Positions 26,301 through 39,700 of a stretch of 64,000 nucleotides of DNA are shown here, piece after piece. How positions within the stretch are numbered: the first letter of the stretch is position 1; every line of letters starts with the position of its first letter. The position numbers and the translations under genes are program-made. The stretch spans positions 17,359,067-17,423,066 of the forward strand of contig CM029384.1 of assembly GCA_017165825.1 (NCBI GenBank). Reading direction: 5' to 3'. Below the pieces are notes generated by a model. It was not told the origin of the DNA. It saw only the letters and a program-made list of their open reading frames with translations, and searched no databases. This DNA is from Hepsetus odoe. Its lineage: Eukaryota > Chordata > Actinopteri > Characiformes > Hepsetidae.

Positions 26301-27669
26301 AAAGCCTCTAACGGCAACAAAAAGGTCCCATTGTTTTGGTCAAACAAATGAAAACTCTATGCAAGCAAATGTGACTTGGGCCAACATAAATCAATCTGCC
26401 TGATTTTCCTATTAATTCTTTTCATCAAGGCATCAAGCAGAAAGACTCTTCTGGGAAATCTTGATATGCCCTCTTTTGCCTTGACTTAAGCTGTCGTGCA
26501 GGCACTTTCAAATCACCTGCAGAGTTTAGCAAGAACAAGCAACAATCGAGGTTGATGCAGAACACAGCTAAGAAGCCCTTAAGCCCATCAAAGGCCCTAA
26601 GTGCCCTTCACAATGTGGATAACATGGACTCTTCCTACTTTTCTGCAAAGTGATGAACACTTCTATAAGGAAAACAATGGCCACTTCAGTCTAGCTTGCT
26701 TTGTCTCAGTGAATGGGGAGGAATAATAGACTACAATAGAGAATGGCACAAAATTTGGTGAAGAAGTTGCAGAGAACGGCAAGTCACCAGTTATCCTTTT
26801 GTCATGCAGTCTTGATTGTTTCTGGGCAACATCAATTATAACATTTCAACATCGTATAGTGTACACACTAACCAGCATCAGCAGTACCTTACCAGTCAAA
26901 CTGAACTCAACCTAAAGGGGAATTTACTCCAATAACTGAATCATTAAGCTGGAAACATAGTCATTTTTCCAATGGTTTGATGTCAAAGTCTTTATTCTAA
27001 AGGCGTTTAATGCTTCACTACTTCACAAAAAGTTCTTATATGGAATAGTTATAGTTATGAAGTATGATACAAGACTAAAAAAAGATTAAAATATATCTAA
27101 AAACATGAAAAAATACAAAAAACTAAATATCTTTCTTTCAAAACTTGAAGCAACTGCACAGCCCCATATGTTCAAGGCCATGCTGTTTTTGGAAAATGAT
27201 GATAAAAAAAAATAAATTCTTCTATTGTCTGGTTTTGACCATAAGGGATGGGATTTTATTAACTCTTATGCTCCTAAAATAGGCTGCCATCCCTCAAACA
27301 CTGGTGAGCAGAGATTATTCAGTGTCCTAATATTCTTAGCTGCCAAAGAGAAGATCTTATAGTGGGTAAACTCCCGCATGATAATGTTGTCAGGTTGATC
27401 GGATGCTAGAAGGTGCACCTGAATAAGTCCAACATATAGGTACAGCCCTACCTCTATCCCTAGGGTTTGTCCAAAATAAATCTGCAGATTTTTAATAAGT
27501 TTTATACAGATAAATCCATGCATTTTCTCAGCACAGCACAACATAAAATATTCCAGCACAAGACTTTTTAAAGGTGGCATTGCTGAAGGCAGCGAACATG
27601 AAAAAGTTGCACATCTTGCCAACCAGTCTGGCTACAATAGTCAAAAATGCCCCAAAAAAGTATATTTTT

Positions 27670-27705
<36 letters not shown>

Positions 27706-30700
27706 TATATACACACACACACAACTGTGCAGAAGTTTTAGGCAGGTGTGAAAAAATGCTGTGAACAAAGAATGCTTTCAGAAATAGAAATAATGATTGT
27801 TTATTTTTATCAATTAACAAAATGCAAAGTGAGCGAACAAAAGAAAAATCTAAATCAAATCAATATATGGTGCTACTACCTTTTGCCTTCAAACCAGCAT
27901 CAGTTCTTCTGGCCCCCACAGAGCCCTGATCTCAATGTCATCCAGGGTGTCTGGATTACATGAAGAGACAGAAGGATGTGAGGAAGCCTACATCCACAGA
28001 AGATCTGTGGTTAGTTCTCCAAGATGTTTGGAACAACCTACCAGCCAAGTTCCTTCAAAAACTGTGTGCAAGTGTACCTAGAAGAATTGACACTGTTTAG
28101 AAGGCAAAGGGTGGTCACACCAAATATTGATTTGATTTAGATTTCTCTTTTGTTCATTCACTGCATTTTGTTGATTGATGAAAATAAATGATTAAACACT
28201 TCCATCTTTGTTTACAGCATTTTTTCACACCTGCTTAAAACTTTTACACAGTACTGTATACATTTATATAAAGTTAGTGTTGTTTGTGTTGTTCCAGTGA
28301 GAACAACAGCCCTTCAGAACACTCCTTGAAAGAGGGAAAGAAACATTTCACGGCCTTGCAGAAGAAACATCTATGGTGCTTTTACAAGCTCATTCCCTTT
28401 ACTTGCAGTTGTCACCAAAAAGAAAAATATATTACAGCATGAATCTAATCAAATCTCTCTATTGCTCATCCTGTTTGCTTCCAATTGTCTCTTTCTTCTT
28501 GCTGCTTAATCACACATCACATCTTTGTTCCAGCTGAAAAGCCTGCCTGATTGCACATCCTAAGTCTCTTCCATTCAATAATTATAGCCGTCTAAAGGAG
28601 TTAACCGGAAACATTTGAAGTAATCATGGCCTCACTCACACATGAGAGTGCAAAATCTAAAAATAAATGAAGCACGTTTGAGATTAAGGACATGTATGCA
28701 TGACTGATGAAGTAGAAATTGAGAGCAACGCTGTAATAATGAAACAAGTTTCATTCAAGGTATCTAGCAATAAGCTGGGCTCTACTGTGTCCTTGCATCT
28801 CATCTTCATAAATTTAGAATATGCAGTTCACGCAATCCTGCCTGGTAACCGGCTATTACATTAAAAAACTAAAATAAAAATAAGAGAATTACCTCGAGAG
28901 AAGAAGGAGCTGATCATGAAACTAAAGCTGATGGTGGACACAGCAAAGACCAGCAGGAAGACAAATACTAATGATGGGTCACTGTTGGTCAGCACTGCTC
29001 CATTTGGACTCACCTTTAAGATCCAAAAGAAAAAGACAGAACATGATTTGTGGGCCAACTCCAGGCAGCCACAATCCTTTCTTTTTTAGTTTCAAGTTCA
29101 CATTATGCAGGCCTAGCACATGAAATCAACTGGCTGTGTTACTTTTGCCTTTGGTAACTCTACATTTTGCAGTTAAAGGCAAAGGGAACTCAGAAATACG
29201 AGATCTTTTTATTTTCAAGTTATATATGACAGTATATTACATGGAGTCTGCCCATTTCTGTTACCTATTTTATTAGCCAATTTGCTTCCGTTTATATTCA
29301 AATGTTAATTTCAAAATAATTTACTTAAAGAAAGCACCCTATAATGTTAATAAGTGTATTCATTCCAACAGACTTCAATATAAGCTACACACACAGGGCC
29401 AGCTATTCTTATACATTACGTCCTCACGATCATGCAGGTCAAACTGCTGTCAAGAAAGCCCTCGCAAAAGGGGGTAAAGAGATCTATCGGTCCTCAAGGC
29501 CTGCTCGAATTACCACGGAATCAAAGCCAATTCCGTGTACCAAAGGGGACAAGGCTAAATAATGTAACTGACATTACTTATTTAATGACGTCAAAAGATT
29601 TACCCTCAAGTTTGAAGAAAACATCTTCAGAAGGTAATCCCAGTATCAGTAGATCTTCAAGAATTCTGGGTACTCACCCTGACACAGATGAGTAAGGTGA
29701 CAAAGAAGACAGAGATGGAGAGGAATAGCAGGAACATGAGAAACCAGGCACTCCAGTGTAGCCAGTTACTGAGACCCATCATTCGCATGTACTCCTGCAA
29801 TACAGAGATTGAAAACATCAGTTCACCAACGAACCACAAAGGTGCCACACCCGTACAACAAACATTCTAAAGAGTACCTTTGCCCCTAGCAAAACCAAAA
29901 ACCACACACCTTTAGCTTTCTCTCCTTCTCCTGCACCACAGCACGGACAATGTTGAGGGAAGTGTAGGTGAAGCTGAGCACCAGCAGCAGGGGAAGTTGG
30001 TTTTGGATGGCCAGGATGAAGACATCATAGATGAAGGCTGGGTAAGGGAAGCGTGACAGTTCCACCCGTGTCTGAGTAAAGAGGGCATCTGCCGCTGTCC
30101 TGTTGTAGGCCTTCATGATGGCTTTGTCCACGGCATGCTGGATCATGAGAAAACCTTCCCGGAAGTAACCTTAAGTCAGAAAACAAAGGACGAGGGTTCA
30201 TATAGGAATTTTTTGTCCAATATAAACAAAACTTCCAACCATTTCAGTTTTTTCCCCTTACTGCTTTTCCGTTTGCCCTCTCTCCCTGTTTTCCTTTAAA
30301 ATACCAAAATAAAGTGTTTCAGAAAAAGCTTAAACCTCATGTGTCATCTGAATGCCTGAAATGACAGAGACATTCACATTAACATGCATTTCATGGCTCC
30401 TTTGTAATGCTTATTACACTTTCTTTGCTCAGTTTTAGCAAGGGATGGTGTGTTCTGATGCATGATAAAACAATATGACTTCGATTTACATAATTTCCTT
30501 ATCAAGAACATGGAATAAAATGATACAATTCCTTGAGAGGAGAAAGAGAACCTTCGGGAATCAGCAGAGATGACTCATGGGTTGTTAAGATTTTGCCTGG
30601 GGTCTGGGAGACATTTACACAGGCAAATGAATCTGCTAGCATGAGTTCATGAACAAAAAACAAAAAGGCCTTACCTGCTCCCTGGAGTGGTGACCTGACT

Positions 30701-33700
30701 GATCCTTACTGACTGAGGATTTAAGTTACCAACAGTTTGGAACCAATGCAAAAGTGCTCCTTTATCCAAATGTGTTGCTTATGTGAGTCACTGACCTGGT
30801 GTTCCTCCAGAGAACTCATGTGGCTCTCGAGGTCCAGGGAGCTGGAATAGTGGGAAAAGGCTGAGGGTGTGCCAGTCTAAGTCATTGTTGGGGTTCAGTT
30901 CCGACTTCTCTTGGGACGGTGCATTTTTGGGGCTATATGAGAAACGCAGGTGATAGCTGACCTGCCGGAGTGAGGGAGAGAGAGACAAACACAATGGACG
31001 GTGAGACTGTTTTGGAGGGGGTGGGGGGAATAATACAAGAGCTGACAACACCTTACTACAGTTTCAACCTAGAATCCAACACCAGTCCCAGACAGTGTGT
31101 GACAAAAACAAATCTCACACTTCAGCATGCTTTATTCACCGTACACTCTTACACCAGGCATGTATCCCACACAAGAAGTTTTTTTTTCCCTTCAATAATT
31201 AAAGAGCGCACATCTTCAATGTGAAAAAAGTAAGCATTGGGCTGGCTGAGCAAGTTTAAACAATCACACAAAACTAGGCATGGATAAGCACAGTGGTTCT
31301 TTCACTGTAACAAATTCCTAACAGTTTTCTCTCCCCATAGTCTGAGCCGTATTGACAATGAAAGAATATATCTTCAATCAAACAATCACTGTTTTTGGAC
31401 ACAGTAGGAGTTCTTGAAGATTTCTGGAGTCCTTCAGGACATATATCTATAAAAGCTATACAGAGCCCTTGCCTGCAGTGGGAGAGGCTCATCATCATGG
31501 GTGAAGGAGTGCTCAAAGACCACCGCTGCCAGAATGTTCCCTGATTCAGGATCGGTCTTCACGAAGTTCTCAAAAAGCTCCTCATTCTCAAAACCACGCA
31601 CTGGGGATAGAAAGACAAACAGGCAAATTCATAGAAGAAAATGACTTCATCAGGCTGTTAGAAGAAGCACTGAAAATCTATTTTATTAACTTTCTTTCTG
31701 TGATGAATTTGACAAACATTGTACTGGGACGGTACCTTGCTAAAGGGTACCACATGGCAACCTACTGGTCTGGGGATTCGAACCCACGATCTTCTGATCC
31801 TGGGGCCTAGTCCCAAAACAGTAGGCTACTGCTGCCCCAGTAGTAAGTGCAAAGCCAATAGTGCATGCCAATCCATCATGTGGATAATTTAATTAGTGAC
31901 CATTTTAATGAATTAGCACACAGCAGTGAGTGGCCCCGTCCGCCATAGTGTGAATGAATGCAATACTGGAGTGTGGGTCAAACGTATTCTTATGTTCTAC
32001 TGTCCCATATTCACAGAATATGCAATAATAAAATATCTGCAGTTTTAATTAATGCAATAAGGCTTAATGTATTGCTGTGACATAAAAAAATAAATAAATG
32101 TTAAAATGAATTTAAAAAAATTTTTTCATGTTGGGAAACATGCAGTTGAAGATGCAGCAATAGAAAACGATCCTAAAACTGTTAATTTTGCAACGCAGTG
32201 AAAAACCACTGGCTTGTTAAACTGATTTATGAACTACCCATGAACCCATAGATGCTGTTTATTAAGTTTTGGAAAACCTGTTTGAAAGAACATTTAATGC
32301 CTAAAAGCAGTGCTGAGGCACTCGTTTGATGTAATGTTCACGTTATGGGGAAACACAATGAACTGCATGTGCATCTTTTCATTTCTTTATTTTAGTCAGC
32401 GATTTTGGAAACATGAGTGACAAAATTAGCAGTGCTTGCAGTTTAACAAATCTTCCAACTTGCCTGGGTTTACTTTACTGATCCAAGCTCAGCTGAAGGT
32501 GGGTTTTTTAATAGATCATTGTCGAAGCTAGTCAACCAGACTGTTGGCTATCCATAAATAAAAGTTTATGGTGAATATGTTAAAACACATTCATGACTCA
32601 TAAGAACTGAAGCCGTTGAGGCTTTGGAGTTGCTTTCATACATGTTTTACACCAGGCTATTTTGACCCAAACCTAGATTCCATTCTATGTACCTTGGGGC
32701 TCTATGAAATACATTATTTTTTTATTTTTATTTTTTTAAAGAAGTTTTTGGATCACCTTTTTATTTTAAACTATGTTAAAGAAAGAAAAACTCTGAATTT
32801 GTTTATTTTTAATTAAAGAAATCTGCTGTTATCCTTACAAGCAATATTTCAAAGCAAGGATAATTCATAATATGAATATTGTAAAAAACACTGCAAAATC
32901 ATCCGATTATTCATCAGCCATTAAATTAAAACCACTGAGAGGGAAAGTGATTGAAGATTTCATTAAAATGGCTTCTTTCAAGGGGTGGGTTATATTAAAC
33001 AGCAAGTGAACAGTCAGTTCTTGAAGTTGGCGAGTTGGAAACAGAATAATCGGGCAGTCTTCAGGATCTAGCAACAACTCACGGCAAGACCACTGAATAT
33101 GCTTTTTGGTTAATACCTACCAAAAGTGTTTCAAGGAAGGGAAACTGGTAGACAAGCAACAGGGTCTAAGGACTCAGGACTTACTTGAGAATCAAGTCCA
33201 GCCCATATGAGGGTTTGTATGAGGCAGCTTAGCTACAGAGCAGCCAGAGTGATCACACTACCCCTTGTTCACCACAGAAAACCCCTACAACACTGGGAAC
33301 ATGGCCATCATTCTTTCTTTTACATCATGTGGATGGCAAGGCACATGTACACCGCTTACCTGGGGAAGCAAACCTGGCATGTTCTGCTGGGAAACTAGAA
33401 TCCCGGCGTTCATGTGTGGGGTGGCGGTGGTCTAGTGGCAGGGTACTTGCCTATGGACCTATGGCTCAAGAGGTCCCAGGTTCAAATCCCACCTCTGGCA
33501 CTACCACCACTGCGTCCCTGAGCAAGACCCTTAACCCTGAGTTGCTCCAGGGGGACTGTCCCTGTAATCAGGACATGGAAGTTGCTCTGGATAAGAGCGT
33601 CTGCTAAATGCCATAAATGTATTACTTTGACATTTACCACTTACCTAAACATTGCTACAAATGGATCCCTTCATCAGAAAGTTTTGACACAATTTGATAG

Positions 33701-36700
33701 ATTTGTTACCTTCGGACGCTTCATAAAATGAATACTTCAGTTACACCACAATGAAAATTTATTTATTTATTTATTTTATTTTTTTTAAATCTTCTTCTCC
33801 TTTCGGCTGTTCCCATTTAGGGGTCGCCACTGCGGATCAACCGTCTCCATTTCTTCCTGCATCTTCCTCCTTCAAACCAACCACCTGCACGTCCTCTCTC
33901 ACCACGTCCATATACCACACTTTGGTCTTCCTCTTTTCCTCTTTCCTGGCAACTCCATCTTCAACATCCTCCTCCCAAAATAATCCTTTTCATCAGTGCC
34001 ACTGTCTCCAACCCGTACAACATAGCTGGCCTGCAAACCTTCTCTTTAACTCTCGTTGGTACCCGTCTGTCACAAATCACTCCAGCCATTCCAACCTTTT
34101 GCACTCTCTTCGACACTCGCCGTTACTCTGAACTGTTCATTCCAAGTATTTAAATTCCTCCACTGTCACCTCCACTCCTTGCATTCTAACCACTCCACTT
34201 TCCTCCCTTTCTCATACAAAACCGTAACTCCTCTCTAGGCACCCTGTCATATGCTTTCTCCAAGTTCACAAAAGGCACAATGAAACTCCTTCTGATCTTC
34301 TCTATACATTTCCGTCAACACCCACAGAGCAAACACTGCATCTGTAGTGCTCTTTCACAGCATGAAACCATACTGCTGTTCACTAATCCTCACCTCTTTT
34401 CTTAATCTAGCTTCCATTACTCTTTCCCATAACTTCATGCTGTGGCTGATCAACTTTATCTTCTGTACACTTCGCCTCCATTCCTCAGGCATCCTCCCAC
34501 TTTCCAAGATTCCACTGCCATCTCTTCTGCACACCTTCATGCTTCCACCAGTATGTCATCCAGACTTTTCCATTCTTTATCCTCTTCATTACTTTCATCT
34601 TGCTTATTTGCTGCACTTCCTGGTTCAATATCCTCACATAATCATTCATTTTTTAAATAGAAGTATAAAATTTTCCTTTTACATTCAGACCCTTTATTTT
34701 GACATGAGCTCTGGGACATCGATCAGTAGTCCTCGAGATGCTTCAGCTTGCTTGGTGTAATCCTGTGCCTGAGTTCCTTGAACTTAATTAGAAAAAGGCA
34801 TGCAATTGTCTGCGCAACGACTCTGTTGATTGTGTAGGTTAGTGTAAAAAGTCATGAAGCAAGACAATTGTCAAAAGATCTGCCAAAAGGTTGTGTCTAA
34901 ACAGCAATATCGACAGCTTTTTATGTTCCCAATAAGACACTTGGTTTGTTTTCAAATGGAAGTGATTTAGAAGCATAAAAACTTGATCTGTCACCCAGAC
35001 ACACAGAGAAAACTGTAGACACATAAGAAAAAAAGAATTGAATATAAAAAAATAGAATATCTTAGTCAGTCTGAAATAAAATGTGGAAAACCTTTCTAAA
35101 TGCACTGCAACTGCAAGACTACCTGAAATACACTTGGGAAAACTAAAGCTACAACTTCACATGTTAACAACAAAGCAATAAAGCAGTATCGGGTATCTTA
35201 AAATGTTTAGAATTACTAAATCACATTAATTGACGGTCAAGTGACTGCTTGGTCCATCTCTATGATTGGACCGGACTGAACTGCACTGTTTGATCATTTC
35301 AGGGAAACTGACTAGAAGTCCTTCCTCTTTCAGACAGCAGAGTCAGCTAGATCTCTGTCAGCTGAGGACTCTTGTTTCCCATGAGCAAAAACAAAAGCAA
35401 CCATCCACCGGTCATACACTTTGAAAAGATATTTGATATAAAACTCCATGACACACTTCACACGGCAAGCAGCAATCTATTGCTAGCTTGCATGTCCTTC
35501 TCTCTATGTTTCATGCAGTGGGAGTTGTCAGCCATGCGTCATGGTAGTCACACCCAGCACCCATACTGCATGACTCACCATTCATCCAGGGTCCACAATC
35601 TTCAGCCTTTAAAGCTTTAAGCAACAACACAAAAAAAAATTTTTTAAATCATATGTCAACCTGAAAAATTACAAAGATATCTTTTCAGTGCAGAGCAAAT
35701 ACTAGGCTTCATGTATTCTGGTGTCCATACAAAAGACCATGACACTGATGGAGAGGACTTTAAGCTCTGAAAAGCTGTAAGAGCGTCCAAATAATTTCAG
35801 GGACAGTCTCAGGTTCATTATTAAATGAGGCTTAAAATAGAAACCCTTCAAACCATAGCAAAGACATTGAACCATCCTGTCAGTACAACTACTTCAGAAA
35901 CATGTTGGAAAGTTCATGTAAGATCAGAGCAGAATATGACAAAGCTGCTTCTTTCCAAAATGTACAGGGATATCACATGGCAAAAGAGGAAGCAGAGATT
36001 GATGCATCAATCATTGGTGGCCTAGTGATTAGGGACTAGGCCCAGGATCAAAAGGTCATTGGTTTGAATCTCAGACCAGTAGACTGCCCTGAGATACCCT
36101 TTAAATAGCTGCCCCATGCACGTGCATGTATGGGTGAAAAGCAGATGTTGCATTTTGTTGTGTTTCACTGTGTGCTATGCTAATTTTCACAGTCACAGTC
36201 ACTTTCACTTCATCAAGATATAATGGCAGAGAACTTAATTTCATCAACAGGATAAACAAGAAAATGGATGTTTCCACAACACAACCCCAAATATCCAGCC
36301 AAAGTTTATTAAGACCAAATTCAAATTCAAAATTCACTTGCACTGCCTACTCCAGAGTTACCCCACTCGTTTACTGGAGGGCCCCGATTCCGCTCACAGT
36401 GTTATTTCACATGTGAAGACATTGCTGCAGTCTGTGTATAAGAGGAGAGAAAACACTAAAACGTGCAAGAGAGGAGCCCCCAGGAGTAAGGATGGCAACC
36501 GCTGCATCCAAAATTGAAAAATTATGTGTATGTATATAATACTGTATATAATTAGTGCATTTGACATATTTGCACTGGGTGTATATGAAATCCAACAAAG
36601 CACATGTATGTTTCCTCTCACTGTAGGTTTTGATGTGCAGCGTAAATAAAACAGGCCAACGTTGCATAGTTGCATAGACAGATGTGACCAAGAAAGCAAG

Positions 36701-39700
36701 TGTTTTTGTACAAATTCAAACACACCATGTTACAGAAAGTTTGCATTGTTGTTGCATTTTAGCTTCTAGCTTTCACGTGAAACCAGCCTTTGCTGTTTGT
36801 GTCTGTAGTGTGAGAGATGAAAGAACAGAAAAAAAAAAAAAAAAATGCATGGACATTCAAATGCTCCGACAGCTGCAGCCTTACCAGAACTGATTAAGCC
36901 ATGGCGCAGGCTGAGTTTCACATCCTCAGCTACCTGACGCACCACGCTGGAGTTTGCTGGCACATAAGCCAACTGAAAGCTTGAGAAGAGCCCAAAGGGT
37001 GGAGTGTCAAGTGAGAAGCTCCAGTAGTGCGTTGCATTGGGGTGGGTGGTGGAGGACACTTTCTGACGCAGGACAATCAGGATGGCAGAGAAAAGGAGAG
37101 GCAGAGCTATCTCCACCAGCGTGACCAAGATCTGACGCTTCTATATGGGAGAGAGAAAAAACGAGAGGATGTGTAAGACAGGAAGCAAGGTGACAGTATA
37201 AAGAAAAGATATGCAAGGACTAGGAAAATTTTTAGGATAGCATTTCCTTGATTCACCTCTTAGTGCTGACTCCCCTGCTGAATAATGTGTTAAATACTTT
37301 TGCCCTGTCTCATTCCACTTTACTGCACATAACTTCATTTATGGATCAGTTTGTTTTGATTTCTTTGTAGGTGTGGATTACTTGGGATCTTACCGACATC
37401 TGGTGTAAATTTCATGTCAACAGCCCCATTAGAAATATATTCATTGAGAAAAAAACTTTGACATGCTCAGTTCTTATTTTCGCCATTGTATGTGGTGCAC
37501 AATCATTAGTCAGTGAGCATTCACAACAAGGTGCCAAAAATCACTTAAGCAACAGACACAAAATAATTTCTGCATATACTATACAGCTGCATATGACATG
37601 CTTCGTTATATATAAGATTCTACAGGCAGATCAACAGATTTTTTCACATTTAAACTATCCAAATACAGCAGTTTGAACTTTAGTTGGAAGTTTTTCCAAT
37701 AACTGCCTTTATTTTCAACTGATTAGCCATGCTGCTTACTAACTACAGCCAAAGCATCTCCCAGTGACGAAAATAAGACTACAAAGCTTTTGAGCACATC
37801 TTTGAGAACTTCAATGTACCTCATAGCATTAACGAGTACCGGTGTAATCAGGAAATGCCCTACTTATCAGCAGAAAATAAAGAAGTTCATGCAGACTACG
37901 CTCTACAGGTACATCTCAAAAAGATATGTTAGGCCAAAGAATATTTCTTTTATCGGTATGACTCGATAAAATGCATTAGGCTGAGGGCTGTGTTAAACTG
38001 AACTGTCAGCAATGTAGACAGACAAGGAGAAAAAAGATGTCCTATTCAGCAAACTCCTATGGTGAAAAACACCACAATTCTTTATTGATCCTGATGCATG
38101 ATAGCAGCACATTTACACAGTGGTGATTATAAGACTGTGAACCCTTTTAGAATCCATATTTCAGCATAAATGTCCAAAAACAATGTCAGTTTTTATACAA
38201 TTCTTAGAAGTAGATATGGATAACCAAACTCTGGGATGTTGGTGGGTTTCCTCACAAGAACAGCCCATTGCAGGTCTTTCCACAACAGATCTCTTGGGTT
38301 AATGCAACTCCATAAACACAGACACAGTATCTTCTCCAACCATTTTTGGAAGGATGACTGGGTGCTTATAGAGCTGTTGTTTTGCTGCATGAACCACTTC
38401 CTCTTGATCATTTGTACACAGATGTTCTGACATTTTCCTTTATAATTCACTGGTATAATAAAACATTGTTCCATTAATATTAGCAAGTCCTGAATCAGAT
38501 GCAGCAAAACACACCCAAACCCTGAAACTACCAACGCCATATTTCACAGATGATTAAAGGTTCATTTAAACCAAAACACTGACACGAGCCTCTGTGAGAG
38601 GACTTTAGTTAGAAAAACAATGTGGGTTGCTTTTTGACCTTGTTAACCGTTAGTAAGCTTTTGGGCCAACCACTTCTTGGGAGGGTAAAAATGGTCTTGA
38701 ATTTTGCCCCTTTTCACACAGTCTGTCTGACAGAGAACTGAAGGGGTCCAAACTCTTTAGACTGCGCTGCAACTTTTTCCAAATTGATGAGAACATATTT
38801 CTGGAGGTCTTCAGAAACCTTCACTGTCTCTGGCATGATACCCTTCCACAATTATGCTGTGACATTATTTACTTAGACCCCTCTTGTTTAAATAAAAATG
38901 ACAATCACACCAGATTGTCATTCACGTGATTAAAAACACCCGAGTCACCCCAATTAGGATTAACTGCTAATCCTTCACATACTTTCGTTATATACAGATA
39001 TGTAATATTGCAGGATTACCTTATACATAAATGGCCAAGTATAATCAGGCCATTAACTGTTTAATAGGGTTCTCTTGGTAGACTTGTACTAACTTGTACT
39101 GAAATTCAAAGGGTTTAAAAGCTTTTATTCACGAATGGATTCTAAGGCAGGCATTAATTAAAATCATAATTCAATGTGGAACTGTTCCTTATTCATTAGC
39201 GCTTAGCAGCTTGTGAGTGTGAACGTTCAGAATTATTCTGCAAATAAATGAAAAACTTTCCCCATCTCACTTCCCATCTATTTTCATCTGTTAAAGTGAG
39301 AATGAAAAACAAACAACTTAAAATTGACAAATTAACATTTCTGCCATTTCAAAATGAAAGAAAAATAAAATAAAAAGTTCAGAGACCAATATAGCCACCC
39401 TTCTTTTCAATAACAGTCATAATCCTTCTGTTCAAAAAATGGAAAAGAAGCTGCTAATATCAGGTGTTGACCTCCTTAGGCCACACCCTCCCTCATTTCA
39501 CAAATACACATTTGTGCCTAAAATCCAATTAGCATTCAGGTTTATACAGCTTGGAGTTGGAATATATGCATAAATGAAATGAAATGGTCAAAACACTCTC
39601 TTGCCTCATAATTGTGTACAGTGTACATCTATATGTTACTGAACTCTTTGATTCTTTCCGTTTCTGCATTCTGCCTCTGATGAATCAAACTCTTGAGCTC

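Larger units (their letters stand above)
23631..31600 (-). other. abca3: ABCA3 exons 3-9: first lumenal loop and transmembrane domain 1
   Basis: Exons in transcript order: 31473-31600, 30796-30961, 29910-30169, 29678-29794, 28893-29013, 24103-24276, 23631-23812. They encode the rest of the lumenal loop (LPLQVSYHLRFSY, FPLFQLPGPREP), then helices with QLPLLLVLSFTYTSLN, the coupling sequence VVQEKERKLKEYMRMMGLS, WFLMFLLFLSISVFFVTLL, FVFLLVFAVSTISFSFM, NVAMAMGAQLIGMFEGKG and VLGMLLLDTLLYGLVTWY. This ends near residue 486. All junctions keep phase. Exon 3 ends at a GC donor; the others use GT. Confidence 0.95.

Noticed and set aside
26232..26307. In-frame cassette exon of ABCA3
   Set aside because: Its length is not a multiple of three, and joining it after exon 7 leads to a stop in exon 8. 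The flanking exons join directly in the conserved protein.
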